A stretch of DNA of 64,000 nt from DAITBA01 sp036824005 (GTDB lineage: Bacteria > Pseudomonadota > Gammaproteobacteria > Burkholderiales > Rhodocyclaceae). The first letter of the stretch is position 1, and each line of letters begins with the position of its first letter. The DNA lies in assembly GCA_036824005.1 (NCBI GenBank), contig DAITBA010000010.1:1-64000 (forward strand), read 5' to 3'. This document shows, in pieces, positions 52,536-62,712 of the stretch. The position numbers were made by a program, and so were the translations under genes. The notes beneath the pieces were generated by a model. It saw nothing but the letters and a program-made list of their open reading frames with translations, was not told where the DNA came from and did no database searches.

Positions 52536-54490
52536 CAGAGAGTCCGCTTTGGATTCCGTCGCCGGAGCGTGCCGCCGCTGCCAACATGACGGCCTTCATG
52601 AAGGACGTCAATGCCCGCTGGGGCACATCCTTCGCCGATTTTGCCGAACTGCACCAGTGGTCCATCGACAGCCGCGAGCAGTTCTGGCTTTCCCTGTGGG
52701 ACTACTGCAAAGTCATCGCCGCCGAGCGGGGCGAGCGGGTCCTCATCGATGACAACAAGATGCCGGGGGCGCAGTGGTTTCCGGATGCGCGGCTGAATTT
52801 CGCCGAGAATCTTCTGCGCTGGCGCGACGACAGGGATGCCCTCGTCTTCTGGGGCGAGGACAAGGTAAAGCGGCGGCTGACGCGGGCCGGGTTGTATAGC
52901 GCGGTGGCGCAGTTGGCTGCGGCGCTGCGTGCAGCAGGTGTCGCGCCGGGAGACCGCATTGCGGCGTATATGCCCAACATGCCGCAGACCATCATCGTCA
53001 TGCTGGCGGCGGCATCGCTGGGAGCCATCTTCTCGTCCGCTTCGCCGGATTTCGGCGTCCAGGGTGTTCTGGATCGGTTCGGCCAGATCGAGCCGAAGAT
53101 TCTCGTCGCCGCGGATGGCTATTATTACAACGGCAAGATTGTCGACTGCCTCGGTAAGCTCGCCGAGGTCGTCGCCCGCATGCCGAGCGTGGAGAAGACG
53201 CTAATTTGCGGGTACACGTACGAACGGCACGATCTGTCGAACATCCGCAATGCCGAGCTTATCGGCGAGTTCGTGGCACCGCATGCCGATGTCACCGAGA
53301 TCGAGTTCGCGCAACTGCCATTCGCCCATCCCCTTTTCATCCTTTACTCGTCCGGCACGACGGGTGTTCCGAAATGCATCGTCCATGGGGCCGGCGGCGT
53401 GTTGTTGCAGCACCTCAAGGAGCATCGGCTGCACTGCGACGTTAAACCGGGGGACAAGCTGTTCTACTTCACGACCTGCGGCTGGATGATGTGGAATTGG
53501 CTCGTCTCCGGACTTGCGTCGGGGGCGACGGTACTGCTCTACGACGGCTCGCCTTTTGTCGGTCGCGGCACGATCCTGTTCGATCTTGCTGATGCCGAAG
53601 GAATGACACACTTCGGCACCTCCGCCAAATTCATCGACGCCATCGCCAAGATCGACCTCAAACCCTCCGTGACGCATGATCTGGGCTCGCTGCGCGTAAT
53701 GCTTTCCACCGGTAGCCCACTCGCACCCGAGGGCTTTGACTACGTGTATCGCAACATCAAGAGCGACCTGTGTTTGTCGTCCATCTCCGGCGGTACGGAC
53801 ATTATTTCCTGCTTCGTCCTGGGCAATCCCATCCTGCCGGTATGGCGTGGCGAGATCCAGTGCCGGGGACTGGGCATGGCGGTGGACGTGTTCGACGAGG
53901 CGGGCAAGTCGGTGCGCCATGAAAAGGGGGAGCTTGTGTGTACTCGGCCGTTTCCGGCCATGCCCGCGGGATTCTGGAACGATCCCGACGGCGCCAAGTA
54001 TCACGCCGCGTATTTCGCGCGCTTTCCGAACACCTGGTGCCACGGCGACTACTGCGAGGTTACCGCTCACGGCGGTGTCGTCATCTACGGCCGTTCGGAT
54101 GCCACGCTCAATCCGGGTGGCGTGCGCATCGGCACCGCCGAGATCTATCGCCAAGTCGAGCGGCTTGACGAAGTGGTCGAGGCGCTGGTCATCGGCCAGA
54201 CTTGGGACAATGACGTGCGGGTGGTGTTGTTCGTCAAACTGCGCGACGGGCTGACGCTGGACGACGCGCTGTCAGCCCGGATCAAGCAAACCATACGCGA
54301 GAACACGACGCCGCGCCACGTCCCGGCAAAGATTCTGCGGGTGACCGACATTCCGCGCACCAAGAGCGGTAAGATCGTCGAACTGGCAGTACGCAAGGTG
54401 GTCCATGGCGAGCCGGTGACGAACATCGAAGCGCTGGCCAATCCCGAGGCGTTGGAACAGTTCCGCGGGCGCGCCGAACTGCAGTACTGA
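52532..54490 (+). CDS. Acetoacetyl-CoA synthetase
   Basis: The 652-residue ANL-family ligase converts acetoacetate, ATP and CoA to acetoacetyl-CoA. The motifs are FILYSSGTTGVPKCIVHGAGG, SISGGTDIISCF, WCHGDYCEV, GRSDATLNPGGVRIGTAEIY and the catalytic Lys in PRTKSGKIVEL. The N-terminal acetyl-CoA-synthetase-like helix region (WSIDSREQFWLSLWDYCKV) and the CIVHGAGG/GGTDI strings point to acetoacetate rather than acetate. It is coupled to the thioesterase gene and precedes an isochorismatase-like gene by 17 bp. Confidence 0.93.
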   Translation: MTESPLWIPSPERAAAANMTAFMKDVNARWGTSFADFAELHQWSIDSREQFWLSLWDYCKVIAAERGERVLIDDNKMPGAQWFPDARLNFAENLLRWRDDRDALVFWGEDKVKRRLTRAGLYSAVAQLAAALRAAGVAPGDRIAAYMPNMPQTIIVMLAAASLGAIFSSASPDFGVQGVLDRFGQIEPKILVAADGYYYNGKIVDCLGKLAEVVARMPSVEKTLICGYTYERHDLSNIRNAELIGEFVAPHADVTEIEFAQLPFAHPLFILYSSGTTGVPKCIVHGAGGVLLQHLKEHRLHCDVKPGDKLFYFTTCGWMMWNWLVSGLASGATVLLYDGSPFVGRGTILFDLADAEGMTHFGTSAKFIDAIAKIDLKPSVTHDLGSLRVMLSTGSPLAPEGFDYVYRNIKSDLCLSSISGGTDIISCFVLGNPILPVWRGEIQCRGLGMAVDVFDEAGKSVRHEKGELVCTRPFPAMPAGFWNDPDGAKYHAAYFARFPNTWCHGDYCEVTAHGGVVIYGRSDATLNPGGVRIGTAEIYRQVERLDEVVEALVIGQTWDNDVRVVLFVKLRDGLTLDDALSARIKQTIRENTTPRHVPAKILRVTDIPRTKSGKIVELAVRKVVHGEPVTNIEALANPEALEQFRGRAELQY

Positions 54491-54507
54491 TTCTGGCGGG
54501 AGCCGAC

Positions 54508-55050
54508 ATGCTAATCGATCGCGACAATTCCGCTCTGCTGGTGGTGGATGTGCAAGAGAGATTGCTGCCGCACATTCACGACTGGCAGAGGCTGCTCGAC
54601 AATGTCATCTGGCTCGTGCGGGTGGCCCAGCATCTGCGCGTGCCCGTCATGGCCTCGGAACAGTACCCCAAGGGAATCGGCGCTACCCACGCCGATCTGC
54701 GGGTGCTGCTGCCGGCCGGTGCCGTTGCCGAAAAGGTTCACTTCTCCTGCGCCGCGGCGCAATGCCTGGGGGGACTGCCGGGCGCGGAGCGACGCCAGAT
54801 CGTGATGTGTGGCATCGAGTCCCACGTCTGCGTCTTGCAGAGCGCGCTGGACCTGCGCGCGCAGGGGAAGGAGGTTTTCGTCGTTGCCGATGCGGTGTCC
54901 TCGCGCGACGCGGCGAACCGGGAACTGGCGCTGGCACGCATGCGCAGCCACGGCGTGGAGATCGTTGCCCGTGAGATGGTCGCCTTCGAGTGGCTCAAAC
55001 GCGCGGGCACCGATGAGTTCCGCGCGGTCAGTGCAGCGTATCTGCGCTGA
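54508..55050 (+). CDS. Isochorismatase-like hydrolase (YcaC type)
   Basis: The 180-residue protein has the isochorismatase-like fold: ALLVVDVQERLLPHI with the catalytic Asp, the catalytic Lys in AEKVHFSCA, and the cysteine of CGIESHVCVLQSALDL. Family members hydrolyse amides or ethers of small molecules, including nicotinamide. The specific substrate is not evident. It lies 17 bp after the acetoacetyl-CoA synthetase gene and is likely the end of that operon. Confidence 0.88.
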   Translation: MLIDRDNSALLVVDVQERLLPHIHDWQRLLDNVIWLVRVAQHLRVPVMASEQYPKGIGATHADLRVLLPAGAVAEKVHFSCAAAQCLGGLPGAERRQIVMCGIESHVCVLQSALDLRAQGKEVFVVADAVSSRDAANRELALARMRSHGVEIVAREMVAFEWLKRAGTDEFRAVSAAYLR

Positions 55051-55173
55051 CCGATTCCAGGGGTTTTGCTGTCGAGGTGTATTGGCCGGTCATTGACAAC
55101 CACGGATTGGCGCTGCGCAAACTCATGACAATATGCGGCGCGCAATGGCCCGATTTCAGGGAGAGTCAGCAGC

Positions 55174-56190
55174 ATGGCGCAAGGGATGACCTGGCGCGGA
55201 GTGCGAGTGTTGCTTGCAGCGGTTGTCATGGTGGCCATACCGCCCGCGTCTGCGCGCGACGCAGTGAGCGGTGCCGCGCAATCCGCGTCACGGCCACTTG
55301 AACAGCGCGACGGATCGCCAGAAAGTCACAATGCGGCGGCCTTTTGGCGCGACGTGCGCTCGGGCGAAGCGGGCCATACCCAAATTCGTGGTGCCGAGGC
55401 GGGTGTACTGGTCGATCCGCGCGGCGTGACCTGGCGCGAACTGCGCAACGGCCCCATCACGGTCTATGGCGGCGTGCTGATCCTGGCGGCCGCGCTGGCC
55501 ATCTGGCAGCTGCATCTGCGACGCGGCCCGATCCGGCTTTCCGGACCGGCCACGGGACGCATGATAATGCGCTTCAGCAACTGGGAGCGAATGGTGCACT
55601 GGCTCGTGGCAGTCAGCTTCGTGCTGCTGGGGCTGACCGGGCTCATCATGCTCTTTGGCAGGCATGGGCTTATTCCTTTTATCGGCCACGTCGGTTTCTC
55701 CTGGCTGGCGGGATTCGCCAAGAACTGCCACAACTTCGTCGGGCCGCTGTTCGGCGTAGCGGTCGTGGCGATGCTGATCACCTTTGCCCGGGACAACATT
55801 TGGCAGAGTTGCGATGCCTTGTGGATACGCAGGGCGGGTGGCCTGCTGCGGCGCCAGCACGTGCCGTCCATGCGCTTCAACTTCGGCGAGAAGACGTGGT
55901 TCTGGCTCGGCGTGTTCCTGCTTGGGACGACGCAGATTGCCTCCGGTCTGATGCTGGCACTGCCGAACCTGTTCGACACGCGCTGGGAGATGCAAGCCGC
56001 GAGCGTGGTGCACCTGATCAGTGCCATCGTCATGATCGCACTGTCGCTGGGGCACATCTACATGGGAACGGTCGGCGTCGACGGCGCGTACGGCTCGATG
56101 ATCAGCGGTGAGGTGGATGAGCGCTGGGCGAAGGATCACCACGAGTATTGGCTTGCCGAGCTCAAGCGCAGGCAGGCACGGGAGAAATGA
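55174..56190 (+). CDS. Formate dehydrogenase gamma-type cytochrome b
   Basis: The 338-residue protein has a signal-like start (VRVLLAAVVMVAIPPASA), one membrane helix near 95-112 and a di-heme cytochrome b561/FdhI-type domain (about 130-325): FSNWERMVHWLVAVSFVLLGLTG, NCHNFVGPLFGVAVVAML, and VHLISAIVMIALSLGHIYMG supply the axial His residues. It matches FdoI/FdnI, which transfer electrons to quinone. AGGGAG precedes the ATG. Its TGA overlaps the start of the next gene. No formate dehydrogenase alpha or beta subunit follows. Confidence 0.9.
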   Translation: MAQGMTWRGVRVLLAAVVMVAIPPASARDAVSGAAQSASRPLEQRDGSPESHNAAAFWRDVRSGEAGHTQIRGAEAGVLVDPRGVTWRELRNGPITVYGGVLILAAALAIWQLHLRRGPIRLSGPATGRMIMRFSNWERMVHWLVAVSFVLLGLTGLIMLFGRHGLIPFIGHVGFSWLAGFAKNCHNFVGPLFGVAVVAMLITFARDNIWQSCDALWIRRAGGLLRRQHVPSMRFNFGEKTWFWLGVFLLGTTQIASGLMLALPNLFDTRWEMQAASVVHLISAIVMIALSLGHIYMGTVGVDGAYGSMISGEVDERWAKDHHEYWLAELKRRQAREK

Positions 56191-56843
56191 GCCTGCTAGA
56201 ATTCGCGCGCGGGCCGATGCTGGCAATTGCGCTGGTCGTCATGGCGGCGGGCATCGTCGTGCGGCTGCGCGCCATCTTGCGCGCACCGCCGGCGCCAGGG
56301 GCATCCGCAGAGCGCCCAACCGTCGCCCTTGGCGAAATCGTCAAGCCGATCGTGCGCAGAGTGATCCTGCCGCGGGAGTTGCGGGCGCGCATCGGCTTCG
56401 GCGATGTCAATGCCTGGCTCTTTCATATCGGCCTGCTCGTTGCGGCCGTGGCCTATGCGCCCCATATCGCCTTCGTCCGGCGCCTGACCGGGTTCGTCGC
56501 CTGGCCTGCGCTTCCGGACATCGTGACCTACTTCTGCGGCGCGCTGTGCATCGTGTCGCTGATCATCGCGCTCATGCATCGTCTGTCGCACCCGGCGATG
56601 CGGTTGATCTCGCGCTTCGATGACTATTTCAGCTGGTGCGTCACGTTCCTCGCCGTGGCGACGGGAATGATGGCGGTGGACGCGAACGTCGCGCGCACCG
56701 ACACTATGCTCGCAATACACCTGCTGGCCGTCGAGTTGATGCTGATCTGGCTGCCGTTCGGCAAGCTTTCGCATGCGTTTCTGCTGTTCGTCTCGCACGG
56801 CCTGACGAGCGCGGAACCGGTTCGTAAGGGGGCTCGGCCGTGA
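56187..56843 (+). CDS. NarI/DsrM-like membrane cytochrome b subunit
   Basis: The 218-residue protein has about five membrane helices (LAIALVVMAAGIVVRL, AWLFHIGLLVAAVAYA, LPDIVTYFCGALCIVSLIIAL, YFSWCVTFLAVATGMMA, AIHLLAVELMLIWLPFGKLSHAFLLF as a long final one). His residues in WLFHIG and AIHLLAVELM/KLSHAFL suit heme binding as in nitrate-reductase gamma or DsrM. ATG 56187 overlaps the stop of the cytochrome gene, and its own stop overlaps the next GTG, so the three genes are coupled. It should hand electrons between the quinone pool and the iron-sulfur protein. Confidence 0.82.
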   Translation: MSLLEFARGPMLAIALVVMAAGIVVRLRAILRAPPAPGASAERPTVALGEIVKPIVRRVILPRELRARIGFGDVNAWLFHIGLLVAAVAYAPHIAFVRRLTGFVAWPALPDIVTYFCGALCIVSLIIALMHRLSHPAMRLISRFDDYFSWCVTFLAVATGMMAVDANVARTDTMLAIHLLAVELMLIWLPFGKLSHAFLLFVSHGLTSAEPVRKGARP

Positions 56844-57427
56844 GCGCGCCCGCCGAACGCGACCCGTTCTCCACGATCGATCCGGCGCTCGCGCGCGGGC
56901 AAGGGCAGGCGATTCGGCGGGCGAGCGAACGTGCGGAGGCCGTGCGCGTGGGCGCGGCACTCGACGCCTTTGCGGCGGGTCTTGCGCCTAGCACCGTGGC
57001 ATACATGGAGTCGTGCATCCGCTGCGGGCGGTGCGCCGAGGCGTGCGAGTTCTATCTCGCCACGCGGGAGGCGAAATACACTCCGATCTGGAAGATCGAG
57101 CCGTTCCGTCGGCATTACGCGCGCACGGCCGGCGCCTTCGCCTGGCTCTATCGTGCCATCGGAGTGAAGCAGTCAGAACAGGTGAGGTTGGCCGATCTCG
57201 TGCCGTGGCGGGAGCTGATCTTTGACGCGTGCACGCTGTGCGGGCGCTGCACCGTTGTCTGCCCGATGGCGATCGACATCGCCGCACTGATCGATCGCGC
57301 CCGTGGCGCCATGCTCGAAGCCGGCCTCGGGCCCGAGAAACATTCGCTGTCGGCGCAGGACGGCGCGTCTTCGGGCGGATCGTCCAGCGGCGTGGAACGC
57401 AAGGAAGCGGGTGTTGATCCGCTTTGA
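56840..57427 (+). CDS. HdrC/DsrK-like [4Fe-4S] protein
   Basis: The 195-residue protein carries two 4Fe-4S motifs, CIRCGRCAEACEFYL and CTLCGRCTVVCPMA, in the spacing of HdrC-type heterodisulfide-reductase subunits. A short amphipathic segment between them (FRRHYARTAGAFAWLYRAIGV) may touch the membrane. The C-terminus after residue 170 is disordered. It starts with GTG at 56840, coupled to the NarI-like gene. Normally a CCG-domain (HdrB/DsrK) subunit follows; none is present before the dodecin gene, so the partner is missing or elsewhere. Confidence 0.87.
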   Translation: MSAPAERDPFSTIDPALARGQGQAIRRASERAEAVRVGAALDAFAAGLAPSTVAYMESCIRCGRCAEACEFYLATREAKYTPIWKIEPFRRHYARTAGAFAWLYRAIGVKQSEQVRLADLVPWRELIFDACTLCGRCTVVCPMAIDIAALIDRARGAMLEAGLGPEKHSLSAQDGASSGGSSSGVERKEAGVDPL

Positions 57428-57439
57428 GCCGGGGGGCTG

Positions 57440-57649
57440 TTACTCGTCGAGGGTGAAGCCGACCTTGAGCGTCACCTGCCAGTACGCGACCTTGCCGCCA
57501 GCGATTGTTCCGCGCGTGTCCACAACCTCGAACCAGTGCATATTGCGCACGGTCTTGGCCGCCTTGGCGACGGCCCTCTCGACAGCATCCTCCATGCTCA
57601 CGGACGACGAGCCAGTCAGCTCGACGAGTTTGTAGACGTGATCGGCCAT
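57440..57649 (-). CDS. Dodecin family flavin-binding protein
   Basis: The 69-residue protein matches dodecins: MADHVYKLVELTGSSSVSMED, then the flavin-stacking Trp in MHWFEVVDTRG, and YWQVTLKVGFTLDE. Dodecins form dodecameric shells that bind riboflavin or FMN, buffering free flavin. An AGG lies just before the ATG. It is on the strand opposite the iron-sulfur gene, the two converging with 12 bp between stops; the flavin-dependent ETF genes elsewhere in the window make a flavin buffer sensible. Confidence 0.93.
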   Translation of the reverse strand: MADHVYKLVELTGSSSVSMEDAVERAVAKAAKTVRNMHWFEVVDTRGTIAGGKVAYWQVTLKVGFTLDE

Positions 57650-57704
57650 ATTACCTCCGGGGTCTTCCTGGACGTGGTGCCTGCGCGCGGAACGGGGTGA
57701 AGGG

Positions 57705-57733
57705 GTCTTCCCCCGGCGTGTCCGGGGGAAGAC
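57705..57733. repeat. 12-bp perfect hairpin between ppdK and dodecin genes
   Basis: GTCTTCCCCCGG and CCGGGGGAAGAC pair perfectly around the loop CGTGT, 13 bases after the ppdK stop and before the dodecin gene. There is no T-run on either side, so it is not a classical intrinsic terminator; it could stabilise the 3' end of the ppdK mRNA or partly separate the two genes. Confidence 0.7.
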
Positions 57734-57745
57734 GGCGATGCGTCG

Positions 57746-60544
57746 TCAGGCGTCGAAAGCCTTGGAGGCGGCCTTTTCCTTGAGTTTCGCCTGGGCCGCC
57801 GCCAGGCGGGCGATCGGCACCCGCGGGCCCGAGCAGGAGACGTAGTTCAGGCCGACGCCATGGCAGAACACGACGGATTCGGGATGGCCGCCCTGTTCGC
57901 CGCAGATTCCCACCTCGATGTCGGGGCGCGCAGCACGGCCCCATTCCACTGCCATCTTCATGAGTTGGCCGACGCCGGCGGTGTCCACCGCCTCGAACGG
58001 ATTGTCGCGCAGCAGGCCTTTCTCGATGTAGAAGGGCAGGAACTTGTTCTCCGCGTCCTCACGCGAGAAGGAGAACGTCGCCTGGGTCAGATCATTGGTG
58101 CCGAAGGAGAAGAACTGCGCCACCTCGGCCAGGGAGCCGGCACGCAGGCAGGCCCGTACCACCTCGAGCATGGTGCCGAATTTGAAGTTGAGCTTGACGC
58201 CGTAGTGCGCCTCGACCTGCGCACGCACGCTTGCGATGATCGACTGGACGCGCTTCAGCTCCTCGACATCGCAGACCTGGGGCACCATGATCTCCGGCCT
58301 TGCATCGATGCCTTCCTTGGCGCACTCCGCAGCTGCCTCGAGTATGGCCTGCACCTGCATCGTGTAGATTTCCGGATAGCTAAGGCCGAGGCGCACGCCG
58401 CGGTGACCGAGCATCGGATTCACCTCGTTCAGCTGGTGCACTTTGCGCAGCATTGCTTCCTTTGCCGCCATGAGCTCGTCGATGCGACTGGAGCTCTGCA
58501 TCTTGCTCAGGCTCGCCTGCAGCGCGTCGAGGCTGTCGATGAAGCGCTTGTGCACGTCCTGGTCGAGCAGCTTGAGGGCCTCCGGCAACTCGCCGATGCT
58601 GCGCAGGTTGCGCCGCAGATGGCGCAGGTGAGCGATGTCGAACTCGAGCTGTACGGCCGTGGGCAGGAACTCGTGCATGGGCGGGTCGAGCAGGCGCACG
58701 GTCACGGGCAGTCCGGCCATTGCCTTGAAGATGCCCTTGAAGTCGCCGCGCTGGATGGGCAGCAGGCGATCGAGCGCCGCCTGTCGCGCCTCCGCCGTCT
58801 CGGCCATGATCATGTCCTGAACGATGGGCAACCGGTCCGTGTCGTTGAACATGCGCTCCGTGCGGCACAGGCCGATGCCCATGGCGCCATAGCTGCGGGC
58901 GCGCTTTGCCGCCCCGGGTGTGTCGGCGTTCGCCTTGACCTTGAGCTTCGCCTCCTTGTCCGCCCAGGAGAGCAGGGTTTCCAGCTCGCCGAAAAACTCT
59001 GCCTCGACGGTGGGGATCTCACCGCGATAGACCCTGCCGGTCGAGCCGTCGATGGTGATGACATCGCCCTCGACCAGAGTATTGCCGCCGATGTGGGCCT
59101 TCTTGGCATGGTGGTCGATGACGATCGCCTCGCAGCCCGAGACGCAGGGCTTGCCCATACCGCGGGCGACGACCGCGGCATGGGAGGTCTTGCCGCCGCG
59201 GCTGGTGAGAATGCCCTGAGCGGCGAAGAAGCCGTGGATGTCTTCGGGTTTCGTCTCTTCGCGCACGAGAATGATCTTCTCGCCGAGGCCGCCGCGCAGC
59301 TCCGCCGTGTCGGCGTCGAAGACGATCTTGCCTGCCGCCGCGCCGGGCGAGGCCGCCAGACCCTGGGCGAGGGATTCGGCATGGGCGTCGGGTGCGAGCT
59401 GCGGCACCATGAGCTGCTCGAGCAGCGCCGGATTTACCCGCAAAAGCGCCTGCTCCTTGCTGATGATGCCTTGCTGGGCCATCTCCACCGAGGTGACGAC
59501 GGTGGCGCGGGCATTCATCTTGCCATTGCGCGTCTGCAGGCAGAACAGCCGCCCCTTCTCGATGGTGAACTCGAAATCTTGCACTTCCTTGTAGTGGGAC
59601 TCCAGCTTGCTGCGCAGTTCCATGAGCTGGGTGTGCAGATCCGGCATCTCCTGGGACATGGATGCGATCGGCTTGGGCGTGCGGATGCCTGCTACGACGT
59701 CCTCGCCTTGGGCATTGGTGAGGTATTCGCCGTAAATGACGTTCTCGCCCGTGCCCGGGTTGCGCGTAAAGCCGACACCCGTGGCCGAGTCGTTGCCCAT
59801 GTTGCCGAATACCATGGTGACGACGTTGACCGCTGTGCCGTTTGCCATCTCCTTGGTGATCTTGAACTGCTTGCGATAGTCCACCGCGCGCTTGCCGTTC
59901 CAGGAGCGGAATACCGCCTGAATGGCGATCTCGAGTTGCTGGTAGGGGTCTTCGGGGAAGGGTTTGCCCGTCTCCCGCGCGACGATGGCGGCGAAGCTCT
60001 GCGCCAGTTCCTGCAGATTCTCAGCCGACAGATCGAGGTCGCTCGCCGCGCCGACGCGCTTTTTCAGCGATTGCATGGCCTCGTCGAAGAGTTCGTCGCG
60101 AATGCCGAGGGCGATCTTGCCGAAAAGCTGAATGAAGCGGCGATAGCTGTCCCAGGCGAAACGGGTGTTACCGGTGAGCTTGATCAAGCCCTGGAGCGTC
60201 TTGATGTTCAGGCCGAGATTGAGGATGGTGTCCATCATCCCCGGCATAGACATCGCCGAGCCTGAGCGCACCGACACGAGCAGCGGGTTCTGCTCGCCGC
60301 CGAAACTCTTGCCGGTCTTGCGCTCCAGATCCTTCATGTGCGCCTCGACCGACTCCATGAGTCCGTCGGGGAGCGCGCTGTGTTCCAGGTAGGCAAGGCA
60401 GGCCTCGGTGGTGATGACGAAGCCGGGCGGGACGTTCAGACCGATCTGCGTCATCTCGCAGAGATTGGCGCCCTTGCCGCCCAGCAACATCTTGTCCTTG
60501 CCATCGCCTTTTTCGAATGCGTACACCCATGTGCGAGTCGCCAT
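57746..60544 (-). CDS. ppdK: Pyruvate, phosphate dikinase
   Basis: The 932-residue enzyme interconverts pyruvate, ATP and Pi with phosphoenolpyruvate, AMP and PPi. The N-terminal ATP-grasp domain starts VYAFEKGDGKDKMLLGGKGANLCEM; the central phosphohistidine domain has GGKTSHAAVVARGMGKPCVSG with the catalytic His; the C-terminal PEP/pyruvate barrel carries MGIGLCRTERMF and a catalytic Cys region GICGEQGGHPESVVF. Its length is slightly longer than the usual 880-900. GGGAGTGG precedes the ATG. Reversible PEP formation fits growth on acids and PPi metabolism. Confidence 0.96.
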   Translation of the reverse strand: MATRTWVYAFEKGDGKDKMLLGGKGANLCEMTQIGLNVPPGFVITTEACLAYLEHSALPDGLMESVEAHMKDLERKTGKSFGGEQNPLLVSVRSGSAMSMPGMMDTILNLGLNIKTLQGLIKLTGNTRFAWDSYRRFIQLFGKIALGIRDELFDEAMQSLKKRVGAASDLDLSAENLQELAQSFAAIVARETGKPFPEDPYQQLEIAIQAVFRSWNGKRAVDYRKQFKITKEMANGTAVNVVTMVFGNMGNDSATGVGFTRNPGTGENVIYGEYLTNAQGEDVVAGIRTPKPIASMSQEMPDLHTQLMELRSKLESHYKEVQDFEFTIEKGRLFCLQTRNGKMNARATVVTSVEMAQQGIISKEQALLRVNPALLEQLMVPQLAPDAHAESLAQGLAASPGAAAGKIVFDADTAELRGGLGEKIILVREETKPEDIHGFFAAQGILTSRGGKTSHAAVVARGMGKPCVSGCEAIVIDHHAKKAHIGGNTLVEGDVITIDGSTGRVYRGEIPTVEAEFFGELETLLSWADKEAKLKVKANADTPGAAKRARSYGAMGIGLCRTERMFNDTDRLPIVQDMIMAETAEARQAALDRLLPIQRGDFKGIFKAMAGLPVTVRLLDPPMHEFLPTAVQLEFDIAHLRHLRRNLRSIGELPEALKLLDQDVHKRFIDSLDALQASLSKMQSSSRIDELMAAKEAMLRKVHQLNEVNPMLGHRGVRLGLSYPEIYTMQVQAILEAAAECAKEGIDARPEIMVPQVCDVEELKRVQSIIASVRAQVEAHYGVKLNFKFGTMLEVVRACLRAGSLAEVAQFFSFGTNDLTQATFSFSREDAENKFLPFYIEKGLLRDNPFEAVDTAGVGQLMKMAVEWGRAARPDIEVGICGEQGGHPESVVFCHGVGLNYVSCSGPRVPIARLAAAQAKLKEKAASKAFDA

Positions 60545-60959
60545 GTTTTATCCACTCCCATGCACTTCAGACAGTTGGGGAAATCTTTGAGGTTTGTTAT
60601 TTGCGCAAGGTTATCCCATTCAGCGCGCCGCGGGTAGAGGGCAGGGGGCTCTCCGGTGCAAACACCTTCTGCCTGCGGGGCTCCGCTCGACCTGCAAGAG
60701 CGTCGGCCACAGCCACGGGCGGCAGCGCGGTACGTCATTTTCACGGTCGGTTGCGGTGGGGCGATCGCGCCAGTGTCGTTGCATTGCCGCTTGGCGCCGC
60801 GGGACATCGGGCCGACAGCCAATTCGCGCGAAGATCCGTTCGCGTGCATGCCGAGGACCGTGAACCGATTCCGGATTCCACGCCGAGCGGACACGCGTGT
60901 GCCTTGTTGGTGCCGGCAGAAACGGGCGCCTTGGCCGGTACGCCGCGCGCACCGAAACA
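60545..60959. other. Non-coding stretch between ppdK and the pyrG promoter
   Basis: About 415 bp between the divergent ppdK and pyrG genes hold no convincing gene; short frames on both strands are Arg-rich by-products of high GC. The pyrG promoter occupies the right end and the ppdK promoter should lie at the left, but no clear hexamers were seen for ppdK. Confidence 0.45.
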
Positions 60960-60989
60960 TTGAGCGCAAGGGCATTTTTCGTCTATCAT
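60960..60989 (+). promoter_or_regulatory. Sigma-70 promoter candidate for pyrG
   Basis: TTGAGC (60960-60965) and TATCAT (60984-60989) are separated by 18 bases that include a T-run. The ATG of pyrG is 25 bases after the -10. Four of six bases match at the -35 and five of six at the -10. Confidence 0.5.
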
Positions 60990-61014
60990 TTGGCTTTCCA
61001 GCAGCGACCCTGCG

Positions 61015-62676
<1,662 letters not shown>

Positions 62677-62712
62677 CGATGGGCATGGCGGTGCTGGCAG
62701 GATAGAGGCCGA

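Noticed and set aside
55093..55135. TTGACA -35-like hexamer before the cytochrome b gene
   Set aside because: No acceptable -10 at 16-18 bp spacing; the nearest AT-rich hexamer matches at only three positions.
57860..60265. 801-residue plus-strand frame antisense to ppdK
   Set aside because: Shadow of ppdK; no recognisable domain.
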